Made by a program: the position numbers and the translations under genes
Origin: Morinoia aosen
Taxonomy: Eukaryota > Arthropoda > Malacostraca > Amphipoda > Talitridae
Assembly (NCBI GenBank): GCA_030386875.1
Contig: CM059576.1
Coordinates: 9,515,058-9,579,057, forward strand
Reading direction: 5' to 3'
DNA length: 64,000 nucleotides
In this document: in pieces, positions 21,245 through 34,000 of the stretch
How positions within the stretch are numbered: position 1 is the stretch's first letter
How the letters are laid out: every line of letters starts with the position of its first letter
Notes under the pieces: model-generated
Told to the model about the DNA's origin: nothing
What the model saw: only the letters and a program-made list of their open reading frames with translations
Database searches by the model: none

Positions 21245-21425
21245 TAATTGACATCGTGATGTTGCGGTTGCGAGTTGTGGCCTGACACGTCGAAAATTGT
21301 TGCGATCGCAACAGGTTCGCAACTTTCGAAAAATTATTGCGGCGCAACCGGTTGCAACCGCAACAGAAAAAGTTGTGATCGCAATTGCGGCCGCAACTTG
21401 TTGCGGCGCAGCTGCCCAAAACTGC
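21245..21425. repeat. Cluster of palindromic GTTGC/GCAAC motifs
   Basis: Contains TTGCGATCGCAA, GCAACCGGTTGC and GCGGCCGC plus many single GTTGC or GCAAC pentamers within 180 bp. It is GC-richer than its flanks. Two overlapping minus-strand frames run through it without a recognisable domain. It may be the end or subterminal region of a DNA transposon. Confidence 0.6.
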
Positions 21426-21879
21426 GGATAGTTGAGAACACTCTCGTTGGGGCGCGCTTGTATTGGCGTATTTTGTATTGGCATATTGGCATAACTTTTC
21501 CAACTAAGAACTTGATACTAACTTTCTATTTCTGCAGTAACGCTTTGAGGAAACCTACTAATGCTTATAATTAGAGCTGTGCCAATATGCACATGCATAT
21601 ATGGACGCGTGTGTGAAATTGTCAGCGCTGTAAATATGCGGCTTCAGGTTAGATATATGCGATTGCGGAGTGTCGTATGCACAGTACTCGCAATTATATG
21701 CAAGCAATATGCGACTGCTGAATGAAGGGCTTCAGTTAGTTGGATATTGTGCGATATATCAAATATTGAACCGTAAAGTAATGATTCTTTACGATAGTCT
21801 TTAAAATTAAAAATATCATGCATTTGCTGTTAATGAAGAAAACATGGAAATATTCACTGGATGCCATGCAAAAATCGCC

Positions 21880-21945
21880 GCCCAGGGATGGGATTCGAAC
21901 CCGCGACACCTTGACAGAAAGGAACTTAGTCATAGTGAGCTACTA
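21880..21945 (-). repeat. tRNA-like sequence, probable SINE head or tRNA pseudogene
   Basis: On the minus strand GGGTTCGAATCCC (21889-21901) is a good tRNA T-loop/B box. TAGCTCACTATG (about 21931-21942) is an A-box-like match at the expected distance. The acceptor ends do not pair convincingly, so I do not call a functional tRNA. Confidence 0.5.
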
Positions 21946-22928
21946 GCTTTCTGTGATTTTATCGGAGATGAAAATGGTTAATTTTAGTTAACTTTATACT
22001 GAAACAAAAGGATCATCTTCGTTATTGATAACTATGAAGTCTCAGCCGATATTTGGACAATAACAGTGTATACTCTTATTATGTTTCACGATAAACGAAC
22101 AGTTTTCCCACAATAAGTATTATACAGATTTCCGTCCCAGAGTCATATTCTGGGAATTCATTCATGAAAGGATCATTCCTTACACTTTGGAGTACTTTGG
22201 GCATGGCTTAACTAATAAATAATGATAATTATTAGAGTAGTATAAGAAATTTGTTCACATCTTCAATCATCTACATATCATCAAATATATCCCTAAATTT
22301 CTATACGAGAATTGATAAAAAAAATTAGAAAAAAATTATCATAATTTTCCTCTACGTAATCCCTCTCATTTCGGAGATCCCAGAATACCAAACATTCGCA
22401 TTAGGTTTTGAATAACGAAGTATTGCAGGAATATTCAAATCAGTATATAATCTCAAAATGTCGATTGCAGATTTGATTGCCCTTATCTAAGTCCAGAAAG
22501 CGAAATCACTATAATGATGCAAACTTTGGGAATTCGTTGTATTTCTGGAATTAGAGGGATTACTTTCTTGAGTTTCTTCTCATTTTTTAATAAACAGGCA
22601 GAGCATAACAGAGGAATTTATTATTACTTCACTGAATGCATATGCTTCGGAAATTGATACAAATTTCACAGTTGTATTTTCACTTTAACACTTTTGTACG
22701 TATAGGCAGGCCTAAGTGTAGAAGAGAGCAAGAAAACTATCATTAGATGTACAAAACTATCACGCTATAAAAGTATTAAAAACTTGAAACTGCATTAAAT
22801 TCAGTTCGGACACCTCTATTGTGTTTTATTGATGAACCATATTTAACAACAAATGAGAGAGATTACGTAGAAAAAGTCTACATGAGTAAGACACATGAAA
22901 ATGATTATTCTACAACTGAGAAAAAAAA
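21946..22928. other. Intergenic DNA, nothing recognised
   Basis: AT-rich sequence without domains or clear repeats. Confidence 0.45.
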
Positions 22929-23000
22929 TTGTCACCTCCGGGATTCGAAGACGTACGATGTGGGGTGAGTGTGCCTAGAACGACAAGGCTATGGAGCAGC
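22929..23000 (-). repeat. Second tRNA-like fragment
   Basis: On the minus strand TCTTCGAATCCCGGAGG resembles a tRNA T arm and 3' end. It is preceded by GCCTTGTCGTTCTAGGCACA, which recalls anticodon-arm sequence. Weaker than the 21.9-kb case and best read as a decayed SINE or tRNA pseudogene. Confidence 0.35.
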
Positions 23001-23097
23001 ATTCAAGAAGCACGTCATAACTTAATAAGCGCGCCATTCGGCAGCGCGGATTATAAGGCTAGGAGAAGGTGGAGAAACCTTGCTCTCTGTCATCTTC

Positions 23098-23458
23098 CAG
23101 GGAGCGTATGACAGTTTTATTATACACTCATAGTTGGAGAATAAATCGATCTTTATAATGAGACCAATTTCAAATTTTAGGTGCAATAGTTCAGGAATTA
23201 TAACCGTGTCAAAATGAGCCTTATGGAGAAAATCGGTCAACCATTCAGAGGGTCGGAAAACATCTATCCATGGCTGCCCAGGGAGCGTATGACAGTTTTA
23301 TTATACACTCAGAGTTGGAGAATAGATCGATCTTTATAATGAGACTAATTTCAAGTTTTTAAGTGCAATAGTTCAGGAATTATAGGCGTGTCAAAATGAG
23401 CCTTATAGAGAAAATCGGCCGACCATTGACGGGCCACGAAAGCCCTGCTTCCTGCCCC
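23098..23458. repeat. 180-bp tandem duplication
   Basis: CAGGGAGCGTATGACAGTTT starts at 23098 and again at 23278. The two units agree with scattered substitutions (for example CAACCATTC versus CGACCATTG) through AAAATCGG. Confidence 0.8.
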
Positions 23459-23715
23459 CACTAGGGGCGTAAAAAAATTCTTAATTGCATAAATACGAGT
23501 ATGTTGTACTCGTCACGCCCATTAATAAAGTGGCAGTCAAGCTTTGTGTAATCGTAGGAAATAATATGATGAAAAAGATGGAATGGGAAAAACACTTCGA
23601 AAAACGTATGAATAAAATGGTTTATAATATCCTAAAAGATATTTCAAGAAAACTCAGGTTACCGTCCAGAAACAGCAAAAACAAAAAATATATATTTCAT
23701 GTCCTCCCGGTATTT
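23459..23715. other. Intergenic DNA, nothing recognised
   Basis: An 88-residue frame at 23485-23751 has no recognisable domain and runs into repeat Z, so it is not annotated as a gene. Confidence 0.4.
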
Positions 23716-24198
23716 GCTGCAACATTATGCGGAAATGGGTACATGGGATAAAACGGAGATACAGTGTAAGCCGGATATCACGTATGATATCCAAGTTCAA
23801 GAAAAGTTCAAGTTCAAGTTGATTAGCGAATATCTACACAATTTTGGCAGAAATGCGTAAACAAACAGATAATCAAAATGGAAATTCATAGCTTGTTCAA
23901 CATACGGAAAGAAAGATAATTTTACCACGATTTAAATGCTCAAATTGCACTTGATTTAATTTATCTAACTGCATTTTTTATTTTTCCGATAGACAGAAAC
24001 GCCCCCTGGGGAAGTGATAGAAATTTTTTTGAATCATTTCGCCAGTGCAATCAAATTAATTAACCGGATTGTTTTTATGTAAAAAATAGAAACATAAACA
24101 TGTATATCTATTTATGTATGTATACATATACCTACATACGTGAACACATATATTGATATACATATATATTGAAAATGAATATAAGAAAAAAATACATA
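23716..24198 (-). repeat. Repeat Z, copy 1 (partial, minus orientation)
   Basis: Reverse complement of about 61262-61700. Shared blocks include ACATGGGATAAAA, TACAGTGTAAGCCGG, CATAGCTTGT and ATACATATACCTACATA. It ends at the TA where TIR transposon A begins, so A was inserted into Z. Confidence 0.7.
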
Positions 24199-24839
24199 GG
24201 GTAATTCATCAAATATCGAACAGAAACCACGTGTGTCTAGAAACAACCTTCATAAATCGGTAACTTTTGCTCGAAATAACTGTTGCGGGCCTCAAGATTA
24301 TTCTTGAACAGTTGCTTTATTGTTCTGTGATGTCGCTTTAAAGACAACGTAGATTGTTGAATTTATTCATTGTTCTAAAAATCGAACTCTTTAATAACAT
24401 AATTTCATCAATATCGAACATGAATCGAGCAAGAATTTTGATCCAAACAGGTTTTTTGTTTGAATTTTGAATCCGAACACAACTTACTAAAAACTATATA
24501 GGCCTAACTAGGATTAGGGAAAAAAGGCTGTGAGATACCCTATATCAATATATTTAAGGAGCGCTTTCTTCTTTATACTACAGTACATTTTCTAGATCTT
24601 AGATTTACGATTATGGCTAAGTACTGCAACGTAGCCTATATCGTCTGGGAGGTAGACCGAGCTTGTATTCAGTTAAGACGGAGATATTAGTTTGTTTTAC
24701 TTATTTTGTAACAAATATATTCTTCAGTAATTAAATTGACTTTTTATTGACCTTTGAACCGTATAATACACTTTGTAATGTAAAGCACGTCCGTATATAT
24801 TGCCATAGGCTTGTGGAAGGTTGCTAATTTTCTGTAGCA

Positions 24840-26906
24840 CAGGGTTTCCACGCGAAACAACTCAATTTACCCTAGCTGAATGGTGTTGATTATCCCAGAT
24901 TACCCTAAAACAGCTAATCATGACCTATGATCTATAAATTAACTAAAAGGTAAATGGTGGTTCCCAGAGCTCCGTCACAATGAATTAGCACTTGTTACAT
25001 ACTACATGAGCGTCAGGAGGGAAGGCCAGTTGAACGACGTTAGAATACTGGTTTGATATCCGAGAAGATATCACGTACAAGATGTTTGCCAAATCCCTGT
25101 CGAATTATGTTTGATTCCCGTTGTTTTCAAGGCGCACCTTTTTCAGCGACTCCTGATCTGGGAACATTGTTTTCATCAAACTAAAAGAGGCTCCCACAAT
25201 GAGATAGGTGATGCTTAGCTAAAAATGCACAAACTTGCAATTCAACTTTACGAGCACGATTTTCGAGAGGATCATTGGATATCACGCAGTTGGCAATTGA
25301 TGGGGTTTTCTTTGCCACCATGGATCGTTGTTTGTATCTCTGAGAGCATGTGACGCTTGATCTACGATTTCCCACAAGTAATATCGGTTCGAAAACCTTA
25401 CAATATGCCACATCCTTTTGCTATGTTGATTTTGAGGACTTGGCAAACCATCCCTCAAACTCAGGTTTAGATGTCCACGAATCTTCAAAGTTTCTATTAG
25501 TTTTTAGCTTTCTCGTTGGGCTTTCCTTTTTTCGAGGCCTTTCCTCCCTCGGTACGCGATCATCTGCCATGCTGCAAAAAATGCAATAATATGTGTACCT
25601 ATACCTAGTATAATTATTTATTTTTCACCTAATTTTCTACCCAGTCACGCGCTTCAGCCATTCTTTCCACGTGCTCAATCTAACGTAACCCTTTGATCCA
25701 CTCTCTGCGATGACTTTCTGGCTTTCCTCACACATGACCTTGGTCATATCTTTTCATTACGGATTTTATCCAATCTTGTTACATCACATGTGCTTCTCAG
25801 AAACTTTGATGCAATCAAATTCACTCATCAACTCATTAAGTTGATGGTAATGTAATCAAATTTATTCATTTCCTAATGGGTGGGTAAGGAAATTCAGAGG
25901 TTTTTGAAAAAACTACCGTGCCTTTATTTACATGTATAAACTTTCCTCATCACTCAGTTGCTAGAAGCCCTAGTGCTTCAATTTCGGTTGACGGAATTCT
26001 AGGCATGATCGCAGCTAAATCAAATTCTATGTCCGTGTTACAGCGCCTAAGAAAGACAGTGAGAACACAAACATATATTGCAAGTTTTGCTTCAATAAGT
26101 TTACTCTTTTGTTAATATGAATTTTTGTAAATAATTTTATAGCTTCTTCTTTTCGCCTTTAACACCTTTTGTAACTCAATGTGTCTGAGAACCCTGTCTA
26201 AATTCTTTTGTTTGCATTGCTACAATGACATGCTTCGTTTGCGTGCAACATGGTTTAAGAAATAGGACGCTTTCCATCGAATTATCTGGCAAAATACCGG
26301 GGCTGTGAGATAACACTGCTGATAATTGAATGACTATCACAAGAATGAACCTATTAATTATTACTATGATGAAATATATTAGCTGTAGTATTTAAAAATA
26401 CTACAAACATTCTTGTCAACATTCTGTTGAAGCTTGTCAGCACGCGCGCAATCAGAACAGGACAGCGACTTCCGTCGACTGGCTGTTACTGACACCACGG
26501 TGTACATCACGGTGGCTGACACCGATCGAGTTTTTTATTAGCCAAATGCAACTCAGAATCATTTGTCAAAACGAAGTGGACAAGAGATTTTATAGCGTCG
26601 TATCTTGACGCCGTCTTCAGATGACATTCAAATGTGCAACATTAATCACAGCAGAAGTGCAGTTTTGTGAACACTAAATTCTGACTCGTTTCATTGCATT
26701 TCGTTCAAGTGGTGACCAGTATGGTGCTTGCATATTGGCTTTCAATTTTCTATTTTTCATATATTAGGCTGGCACTCCCTTCTCTGAGCTCTGATTACCC
26801 TAGATTTGTCCATATTTTTCATTACCCTAACATTACCCTAAACAATGCCCTAAGGTCCCCCTGATTACCCTAAACTAGGGTAATTACCCAGCTCGTGGAA
26901 ACACTG
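24840..26906 (-). mobile_element. hAT transposon, left copy, internally deleted
   Basis: Begins CAGGGTTTCCACG at 24840 and ends CGTGGAAACACTG at 26906. CTGTAGCA is duplicated on both sides (24832-24839 and 26907-26914). CAGNGTTTCC ends with an 8-bp duplication are diagnostic of hAT. The interior carries TAGGGTAAT-type subterminal repeats near 26760-26890 and a broken transposase N-terminus. At 2.07 kb it lacks the catalytic region. Confidence 0.85.
25140..25575 (-). pseudogene. hAT transposase N-terminal fragment, frameshifted (left copy)
   Basis: Reading from a probable ATG near 25572, the minus strand gives FEDSWTSKPEFEGWFAKS, then after frame changes KDVAYCKVFEP, and finally ELQVCAFLAKHHLS. 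This order is the BED-like zinc-finger region of a hAT transposase family, followed by the start of the next domain. At least two frame breaks separate the pieces and no catalytic domain follows. The same fragment occurs in the right copy at 30232-30760. Confidence 0.6.
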
Positions 26907-27676
26907 CTGTAGCACCTCCTTCGAGTCTATCATGGGGTTTAGGCCCGGTAAGGGATCGTAACAAATCGGTCGGAGAAATGGGTTTATTGTTTAGATTACT
27001 GAGGCCAGTAATCTCAAGAAGTAACGAGAACGTAAAATAGTGTGACTAAAAGAGTGTAAACGTAAGGGGGTAGCTGTGATCTGACGAAGAACAAAAGGGG
27101 TTAATATAATATAAAATAATGCCAGCATGAACTAACAAAAAATGTCCGGTTACATAAGAAAATATTACATAAGTTATTTAAAAGAATTAAGAATCGAAAA
27201 GCCTTGTTCGAGGCATAAATTCATGATTTAAAAGGAATTTAGATTCAAACACCTTTGTTCACTAATTAATACTGACATGAAAAAGGAACCGAATGTCGAA
27301 CATGGAATAATTATCAAGTTTTTGGCGGGGAAGAAAAAAATACAGCAACAGAACATCATATGACAACACTACTCTCTAGTTATGACGGGAGGTTGACGGT
27401 GACCCAACAACAATTAAACCTTCGCAATTTTCCCGAGGTGCGTAAGATTTTTCAAGTGAAAAAATACGACCAATTTGTAAGGATCGTACAGAAAATGTGT
27501 TTGCAACAGCTGGTAGCAGTTTGCAGCTCACAGAAATGAGTTTTTATCACTAAAATAGGAGTTTTAGATGTAAGATCACCGGCACTGAGCAAGTTTGGAT
27601 GCTTACTAAATTTATTACGCGCATATTTTCAAAGTTGTTCGATAATCAGTTCAGTTCGATATTTGATGAATCACCC

Positions 27677-28122
27677 TATTGACCCCCTAAATTACTGTTG
27701 TTAAAATTATTACTGTGGAGTGTGGACCACAGTTTAATCTACCTCCACATGTCAAATTTTGTAAATAATAGCCACTCAGATGTGATATCTGGCCACAATG
27801 TTATTCCATTTTATCCCATGTAGCCTACACATGTCTGTATAATGCTGAAGAGAATGCACATTGAATTTGAACTCCGAGTTGTCTTTTTTGTTGTTGTTCT
27901 TTGAGTTTTCTATAAAATTAACCTGAGTTACTACTATAACCTGAGTTTTCCATAAAGTTTCTATTGAAAATTAAAAAACAGTTAATTTTTATGTTTGTAA
28001 AGTCTTCTTACCTCAAAATTTATTTTTTCTGAATAATTTTTTATGATTACAGGAATGAAACTGTCATTTTTGATATTGTAGGAGGTAGGTTTTTTCTTAC
28101 CTTTTAATTTTTTAGGTAGGTA
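27677..28122 (+). repeat. Spacer of the inverted duplication, mostly repeat Z copy 2
   Basis: From about 27745 the spacer matches 60958-61262 in the same direction (CACTCAGATGTGATATC, GGCCACAATGTTA, TGCTGAAGAG, AATTAAAAAACAG). It ends at TA before the right copy of transposon A. The first 68 bp are unassigned. Confidence 0.65.
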
Positions 28123-30231
28123 GGGTAATTCATCAAATATCGAGCTGAACTGATTATCGAACAACTTTGAAAATATGCGCGTAATAAATTTAGTAAGCAT
28201 CCAAACTTGCTCAGTGCCGGTGATCTTACATCTAAAACTCCTATTTTAGTGATGAAAACTCATTTCTGTGAGCTGCAAACTGCTACCAGCTGTTGCGAAC
28301 GCATTTTCTGTACGATCCTTACAAATTGGTCGTATTTTTCCACTTGAAAAATCTTACGCACCTCGGGAAAATTGCGACGGTTTAATTGTTGTTGGGTCAC
28401 CGTCAACCTCCCGTCATAACTAGAGAGTAGTGTTGTCATATGATGTTCTGTTGCTGTATTTTTTTTTCTTCCCCGCCAAAAACTTGATAATTATTCCATG
28501 TTCGACATTCGGTTCCTTTTTCATGTCAGTATTAATTAGTGAACAAAGGTGTTTGAATCTAAATTCCTTTTAAATCATGAATTTATGCCTCGAACAAGGC
28601 TTTTCGATTCTTAATTCTTTTAAATAACTTATGTGATATTTTCTTTTGTAACCGGACATTTTTTGTTAGTTCATGCTGATATTATTTTATATTATATTAA
28701 CCCCTTTTGTTCTTCGTCAGATCACAGCTACCCCCTTACGTTTACACTCTTTTAGTCACACTATTTTACGTTCTCGTTACTTCTTGAGATTACTGGCCTC
28801 AGTAATCTAAACAATAAACCCATTTCTCCGACCGATTTGTTACGATCCCTTACCGGGCCTAAACCCCATGATAGACTCGAGGGAGGTGCTACAGCAGTGT
28901 TTCCACGAGCAGGGTAATTACCCTAGTTTAGGGTAATCAGGGGGACCTTAGGGCATTGTTTAGGGTAATGTATAGGGTAATGAAAAATATGGACAAATCT
29001 AGGGTAATCAGAGCTCCGAGAAGGGAGTGCCCGCCTAATCTATGAAAAATAGAAAATTGAAAGCCAATATGCAAGCACCATACTGGTCACCACTTGAACG
29101 AAATGCAATGAAACGAGTCAGAATTTAGTGTTCACAAAACTGCACTTCAGCTGTGATTAATGTTGCACATTTGAATGTCATCTGAAGACGGCGTCAAGAT
29201 ACGACGCTATAATATCTCTTGTCCACTTCGTTTTGACAAATGATTCTGAGTTGCATTTGGCTAATAAAAAACTCGATCGGTGTCAGCCACCGTGATGTAC
29301 ACCGTGGTGTCAGTAACAGCCAGTCGACGAAAGTCGCTGTCCTGTTCTGATTGCGCTCGTGCTGACAAGCTTCAACAAAATGTTGACAAGAATGTTTGTA
29401 GTATTTTTAAATACCACAGCTAATATATTTCATCATAGTAATAATTAATAGGTTCATTCTTGTGATAGTCATTCAATTATCAGCAGTGTTATCTCACAGC
29501 CCCGGTATTTTGCCAGATAATTCGATGGACAGCGTCCTATTTCTTAAACCATGTTTCAAGCAAACGAAGCATGTCATTGTAGCAATGCAAACAAAAGAAT
29601 TTAGACAACGTTCTTAGACACATTGAGTTACAAAAGGTGTTAAAGGCGAAAAGAAGAAGCTATAAAATTATTTACAAAAATTCATATTAACAAAAGAGTA
29701 CACTTATTGACTAAAAACTTGCAATATATGTTTGTGTTCTCACTGTCTTTCTTAGGCGCTGTAACACGGACATAGAATTTGATTTAGCTGCGATCATGCC
29801 TAGAATTCCGTCAACCGAAATTGAAGCACTAGGGCTTCTAGCAACTGAGTGATGAGGAAAGTTTATACATATAAATAAAGGCACGGTAGTTTTTTCAAAA
29901 ACCTCTGAATTTCCTTACCCACCCTTTATGAAATGAATAAATTTGATTACTTTACCATCAACTTAATGAGTTGATGAGTGAATTTGATTGCATCAAAGTC
30001 TCTGAGAAGCATATGTGATGTAACAAGATTGGATAAAATCCGTAATGAAAAGATATGACCAAGGTCATGTGTGAGGAAAGCCAGAAAGTCATCGCAGAGA
30101 GTGGATCAAAGTATTACGTTAGATTGAGCACGTGGAAAGAATGGCTGAAGCGCGTGACTGGGTAGAAAATTAGGTGAAAAATAAATAATTATACTAGGTA
30201 TAGGTACACATATTATTGCATTTTTTGCAGC

Positions 30232-30760
30232 ATGGCAGATGATCGCGTACCGAGGGAGGAAAGGCCTCGAAAAAAGGAAAGCCCCACGAGAAAGCTAAAA
30301 ACTAATAGAAACTTTGAAGATTCGTGGACATCTAAACCTGAGTTTGAGGGATGGTTTGCCAAGTCCTCAAAATCAACATAACAAAAGGATGTGGCATATT
30401 GTAAGGTTTTCGAACCGATATTACTTGTGGGAAATCGTAGATCAAGTGTCACATGCTCTCAGAGACACAAACAACGATCCATGGTGGCAAAGAAAACCCC
30501 ATCAATTGCCAGCTACGTGATATCCAATGATCCTCTCGAAAATCGTGCTCGTAAAGTTGAATTGCAAGTTTGTGCATTTTTAGCTAAGCAGCACCTATCT
30601 CATTGTGGGAGCCTCTTTTAGTTTGATGAAAACAATGTTCCCAGATCAAGAGTCGCTGAAAAAAAGTGCGCCTTGAAAACAACGGGAATCAAACATAATT
30701 CGACAGGGATTTGGCAAACATCTTGTACGTGATATCTTCTCGGATATCAAACCAGTATTC
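30232..30760 (+). pseudogene. hAT transposase N-terminal fragment, frameshifted (right copy)
   Basis: ATG at 30232 opens a 49-codon frame (MADDRVPREERPRKKE ... WFAKSSKST) that stops. The reading continues in the frame of 30391-30621 (AYCKVFEP ... LQVCAFLAKQHLSHCGSLF), then after another break LMKTMFPDQESLKK, which resembles the segment that follows the zinc finger in hAT transposases. TTTTTTGCAG just before the ATG could be a splice acceptor. Inactive, with no catalytic domain. Confidence 0.6.
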
Positions 30761-31094
30761 TAACGTCGTTCAACTGGCCTTCCCTCCTGACGCTCATGTA
30801 GTATGTAACAAGTGCTAATTCATTGTGACGGAGCTCTGGGAACCACCATTTACCTTTTAGTTAATTTATAGATCATAGGTCATGATTAGCTGTTTTAGGG
30901 TGATCTGGGGTAATCAACACCACAGATCATATTCAAGAAGATCCGCAACTTATCACTAAGTGAGTTTGAAATCTGTAGACAATGACGTAGGTACCAATTG
31001 GCCAATGACGGAGCCAAGAAATTGTCACGTGACTGTTAAAATCTGAAGTCGGCTGTGAGCCTGTGACAGAGGTGTAACGAAGATTGCAGCAGAA

Positions 31095-34000
31095 ATGGCT
31101 CCTTACATACGCTTGAAAAAGTGCTTAATGAAAAATTGTGGTAATGATAACCGTCAATGTCCTGATTTGTCGTTTTTATACTTTCCAAAAGGAAATTACG
31201 ACAAGTGGATTGCAGTATGTGGAGATGCAACGTTGAAGATGGATGAGAAATCCAAAATACCTCAGAGGGCTTTTGTGTGTTCTGAGCATTTCTGTCGTTC
31301 AGATTATAAATTCATGTTGTCTCCATTCAGAAATGCGAGAAAGTTATTGAAATCTTCAGCAGTTCCAAAAAGAGCTGTGCAAGACCAAGGTAATGTAAAA
31401 CTTTTTGTTTTATCGTTTATTCTAAGTTAACGCAGTAAATCAAAGTTTCACTAATTGATGAGTCTCCTAAAACCCTTGATTTCAAAAAGTGAATGGCTGT
31501 TTGATTGACCTGTAATAGCACTGTGTTAATGAAGAGTAGAAGTTGTATATGCTTCAATTTTTTATCAAAAACATAGGGGCCTAGTAATAAAAATTGTTTG
31601 TGGCTTTAGCTGAAATGAAGAAAGCAGTAGAAAACCCAAAAATTTAATTTACGTTAAGAAAAATAAATAGTATGCTTTTTATACAAGATTTAGTTGCAAA
31701 TGCTCATTTATAAATAATGTTTCAATAGATAAATAAATGCTGATTTAAATTGTCTCAAATTGGCTGTAATTTTGTATTGCGAGTAACTGCTTGCTTCTTA
31801 TTGACATTTAACTAACACAATCAAAATCTATCATGAGTAGTTTTTTTGAATAAGTGATGGTTGAAAACTTTGAATAATTCTATGTATTTTTGTGTAAGTT
31901 CTTTCAATTTGCTTGGAACTTATATGATGTTTGAAAATAATTTACATATTGCTATTGTGTGAAGTAGTCAATGAGATATCTTGATTGCACTCCATGAGCA
32001 TGAATAATGTATTTCAAATAATTTGTTTGTCTTTAAAATTTATTCCTACTGCTCATTGCCTCATTATAATTAAGAGAACATCACACAGGCTTCTGTAGTT
32101 TAGTAGGTAAATAGAAGCATGCCTACTCTGACCTAACACAGCATTCAAATAAATGATTAGGTTTTGAATAAGTCAGCTTTCCATCCTACAGCTAGTCACT
32201 TTCAAAGATGACCTTTAATACTATGAACAGTGATCAGACAGAGTTGTTCACAAAAGTGGCCATGCAGAGTTGACCACCAAAGGTGACCATACAAAGTTTA
32301 CATAGTTTATATAGGTTTCTTCTTGGTTAATTCAAGGTCCAGATACATGATTTATAGGATTTTATGAACAAAATATTACAGAGTAGACTACGTGGAATCT
32401 CAATTATTATGAACTCCAATCTCAAATTACAATTTGACTAAAATGGAATGAATAAAAATCCAGTTCAAATGAATAAAACTTATTGAGATAAAAATTGTTC
32501 ACATTGTGAATGGGAAATTTACATAATAATAATTAAAAAAATTTCATTTGGATCAGTACAACAGTTTACAAGATACAGGGGCTAGAAGCTGGGTAATGGG
32601 TTGATTTACTTTAATAATAGATCTCAATTCATTTGATTAATTTGCAGCTGAAGGGGTAAAAAGAACCTATTTCTGGCATTTTGTCATTCCGGCTGTGGTA
32701 AGCTACAGGTATTGCAAGATTATTTTTTGTAATTTTCCAATAGCCCTTCTCTCTGTTTGTAAGTTATTGATATTAAGATCTTCAAAGGCTCTGTCACTCT
32801 CTGTAGAAACTTTATTCTACTTTCAGTTGATGCAGAAATGATTTGTCTATAAAAATAGAAAGCATAATTCAAGTTCTAGTCTAAACTTGATTTCTGCCCA
32901 AAATGTGTGTTCTTCCAAAAGTGCTGAAAATTTTGAACATATACCTTTTTTCAAATTAAATATTCAAAATTCTATTCCTGTTTCTTAAAAGTTTAAGGAG
33001 ACCAGAATCCTTTTTTACATTGGAAAGTGATGGAGCTTTTGTTGCTTGAAAAAGTACAAAAAATTCTGCATTTATTGGTTGAAATTTTGTCTTGTTGCAA
33101 AAAATCTACAATTTTGCAGCATGAAAGTATGTATGGAATTTAACTTCACACATGTAAACCATATTTTGTTCCCTTTGGAACAAAATAAGTATGATGTAGC
33201 ATCAGTATGATGAACAAAATCAGTATGATATAGCACATCCAGTATGATAAAGCAAGACAAAATATTGAAAAAATGAGATGCAGAAGAAGTACAGTGGATG
33301 CCAGGTAGTTTACAAGTGACATAAAGAAAGAGCAAATGAGAAGGAAGACTGTAAACGAGAAACAATGTAAAATACCAAAAATGTTTAGATGACATGTGAG
33401 TTACAGAGGATGAATGACACAGTCCATGGAATGAGTATAGGGACCAGAAAAAAAATGAAGGCACACTAAAGTGTTTGGATTGTACTAGTGGAGGCTTAGC
33501 GTGGTGCAAAAGTCTGCATGTTGGAAAGAATGTGCCTAGGTTAAGTGTGGAATGTTGTATCATGTTAGTTTTGTAAGCCAACTCTTTTTAGCTGTATGTT
33601 GTAAGCATTTAGTGAGAATAGACACATGTTGAGGTGGAATGTATAATAGTAGATTAGGTAAGTAATGTGATAGGGGAGTTAAAAATACCATTGAACACTC
33701 TGTCCATGGATTGTACACAGTAAGTATGAGGAGAGGGAGACCTTCGCGAATGTATTCGAGTGGTATGGAGAGAATGTGTGATGTGACAGATGTGTGGAAG
33801 ATGATTATGGTATGATTTGTCTGGCTGGACTTATATCAGGATTGTAATTTAAATAATGCAGATGCTATAAAAAATTTTCTTATACAAGCCTGAAGTTTAA
33901 AACACTGACTAGATTGAGATAGTCATGTAGGGTGGTTTGTATAGTGGCCTGCCATACCTGAGGGTTGCATATCCCCAAATTATACATCTCCATTGTCAGA

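Larger units (their letters stand above)
24199..27676. mobile_element. TIR transposon A, left copy (contains a hAT insertion)
   Basis: Starts GGGTAATTCATCAAATATCG at 24199 and ends with the reverse complement (one mismatch) at 27676. The TIR similarity runs about 26 bp and TA stands on both sides (24197-24198, 27677-27678). Without the hAT the element is about 1.4 kb and has no transposase frame that I recognise. TA duplication suggests a Tc1/mariner-type mobiliser, by inference only. This copy preserves the uninterrupted Copia target site (ACTGCAACGTAGCC near 24627). Confidence 0.75.

Noticed and set aside
21880..21945. Functional tRNA gene
   Set aside because: The T loop is good but the acceptor ends do not pair and the anticodon arm is unclear, so it is listed as tRNA-like.
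23485..23751. 88-residue Lys-rich frame
   Set aside because: No domain, and it runs into repeat Z.
25350..25589. 79-residue frame mirrored at 30213-30452
   Set aside because: Antisense of the hAT transposase N-terminal region; mirrored because the block is an inverted duplication.
27982..28200. 72-residue minus-strand frame across the palindrome spacer
   Set aside because: It spans repeat Z and the end of transposon A and has no domain.
33072..33581. 169-residue minus-strand frame
   Set aside because: It overlaps the antisense of a decayed LINE relic inside the P intron.
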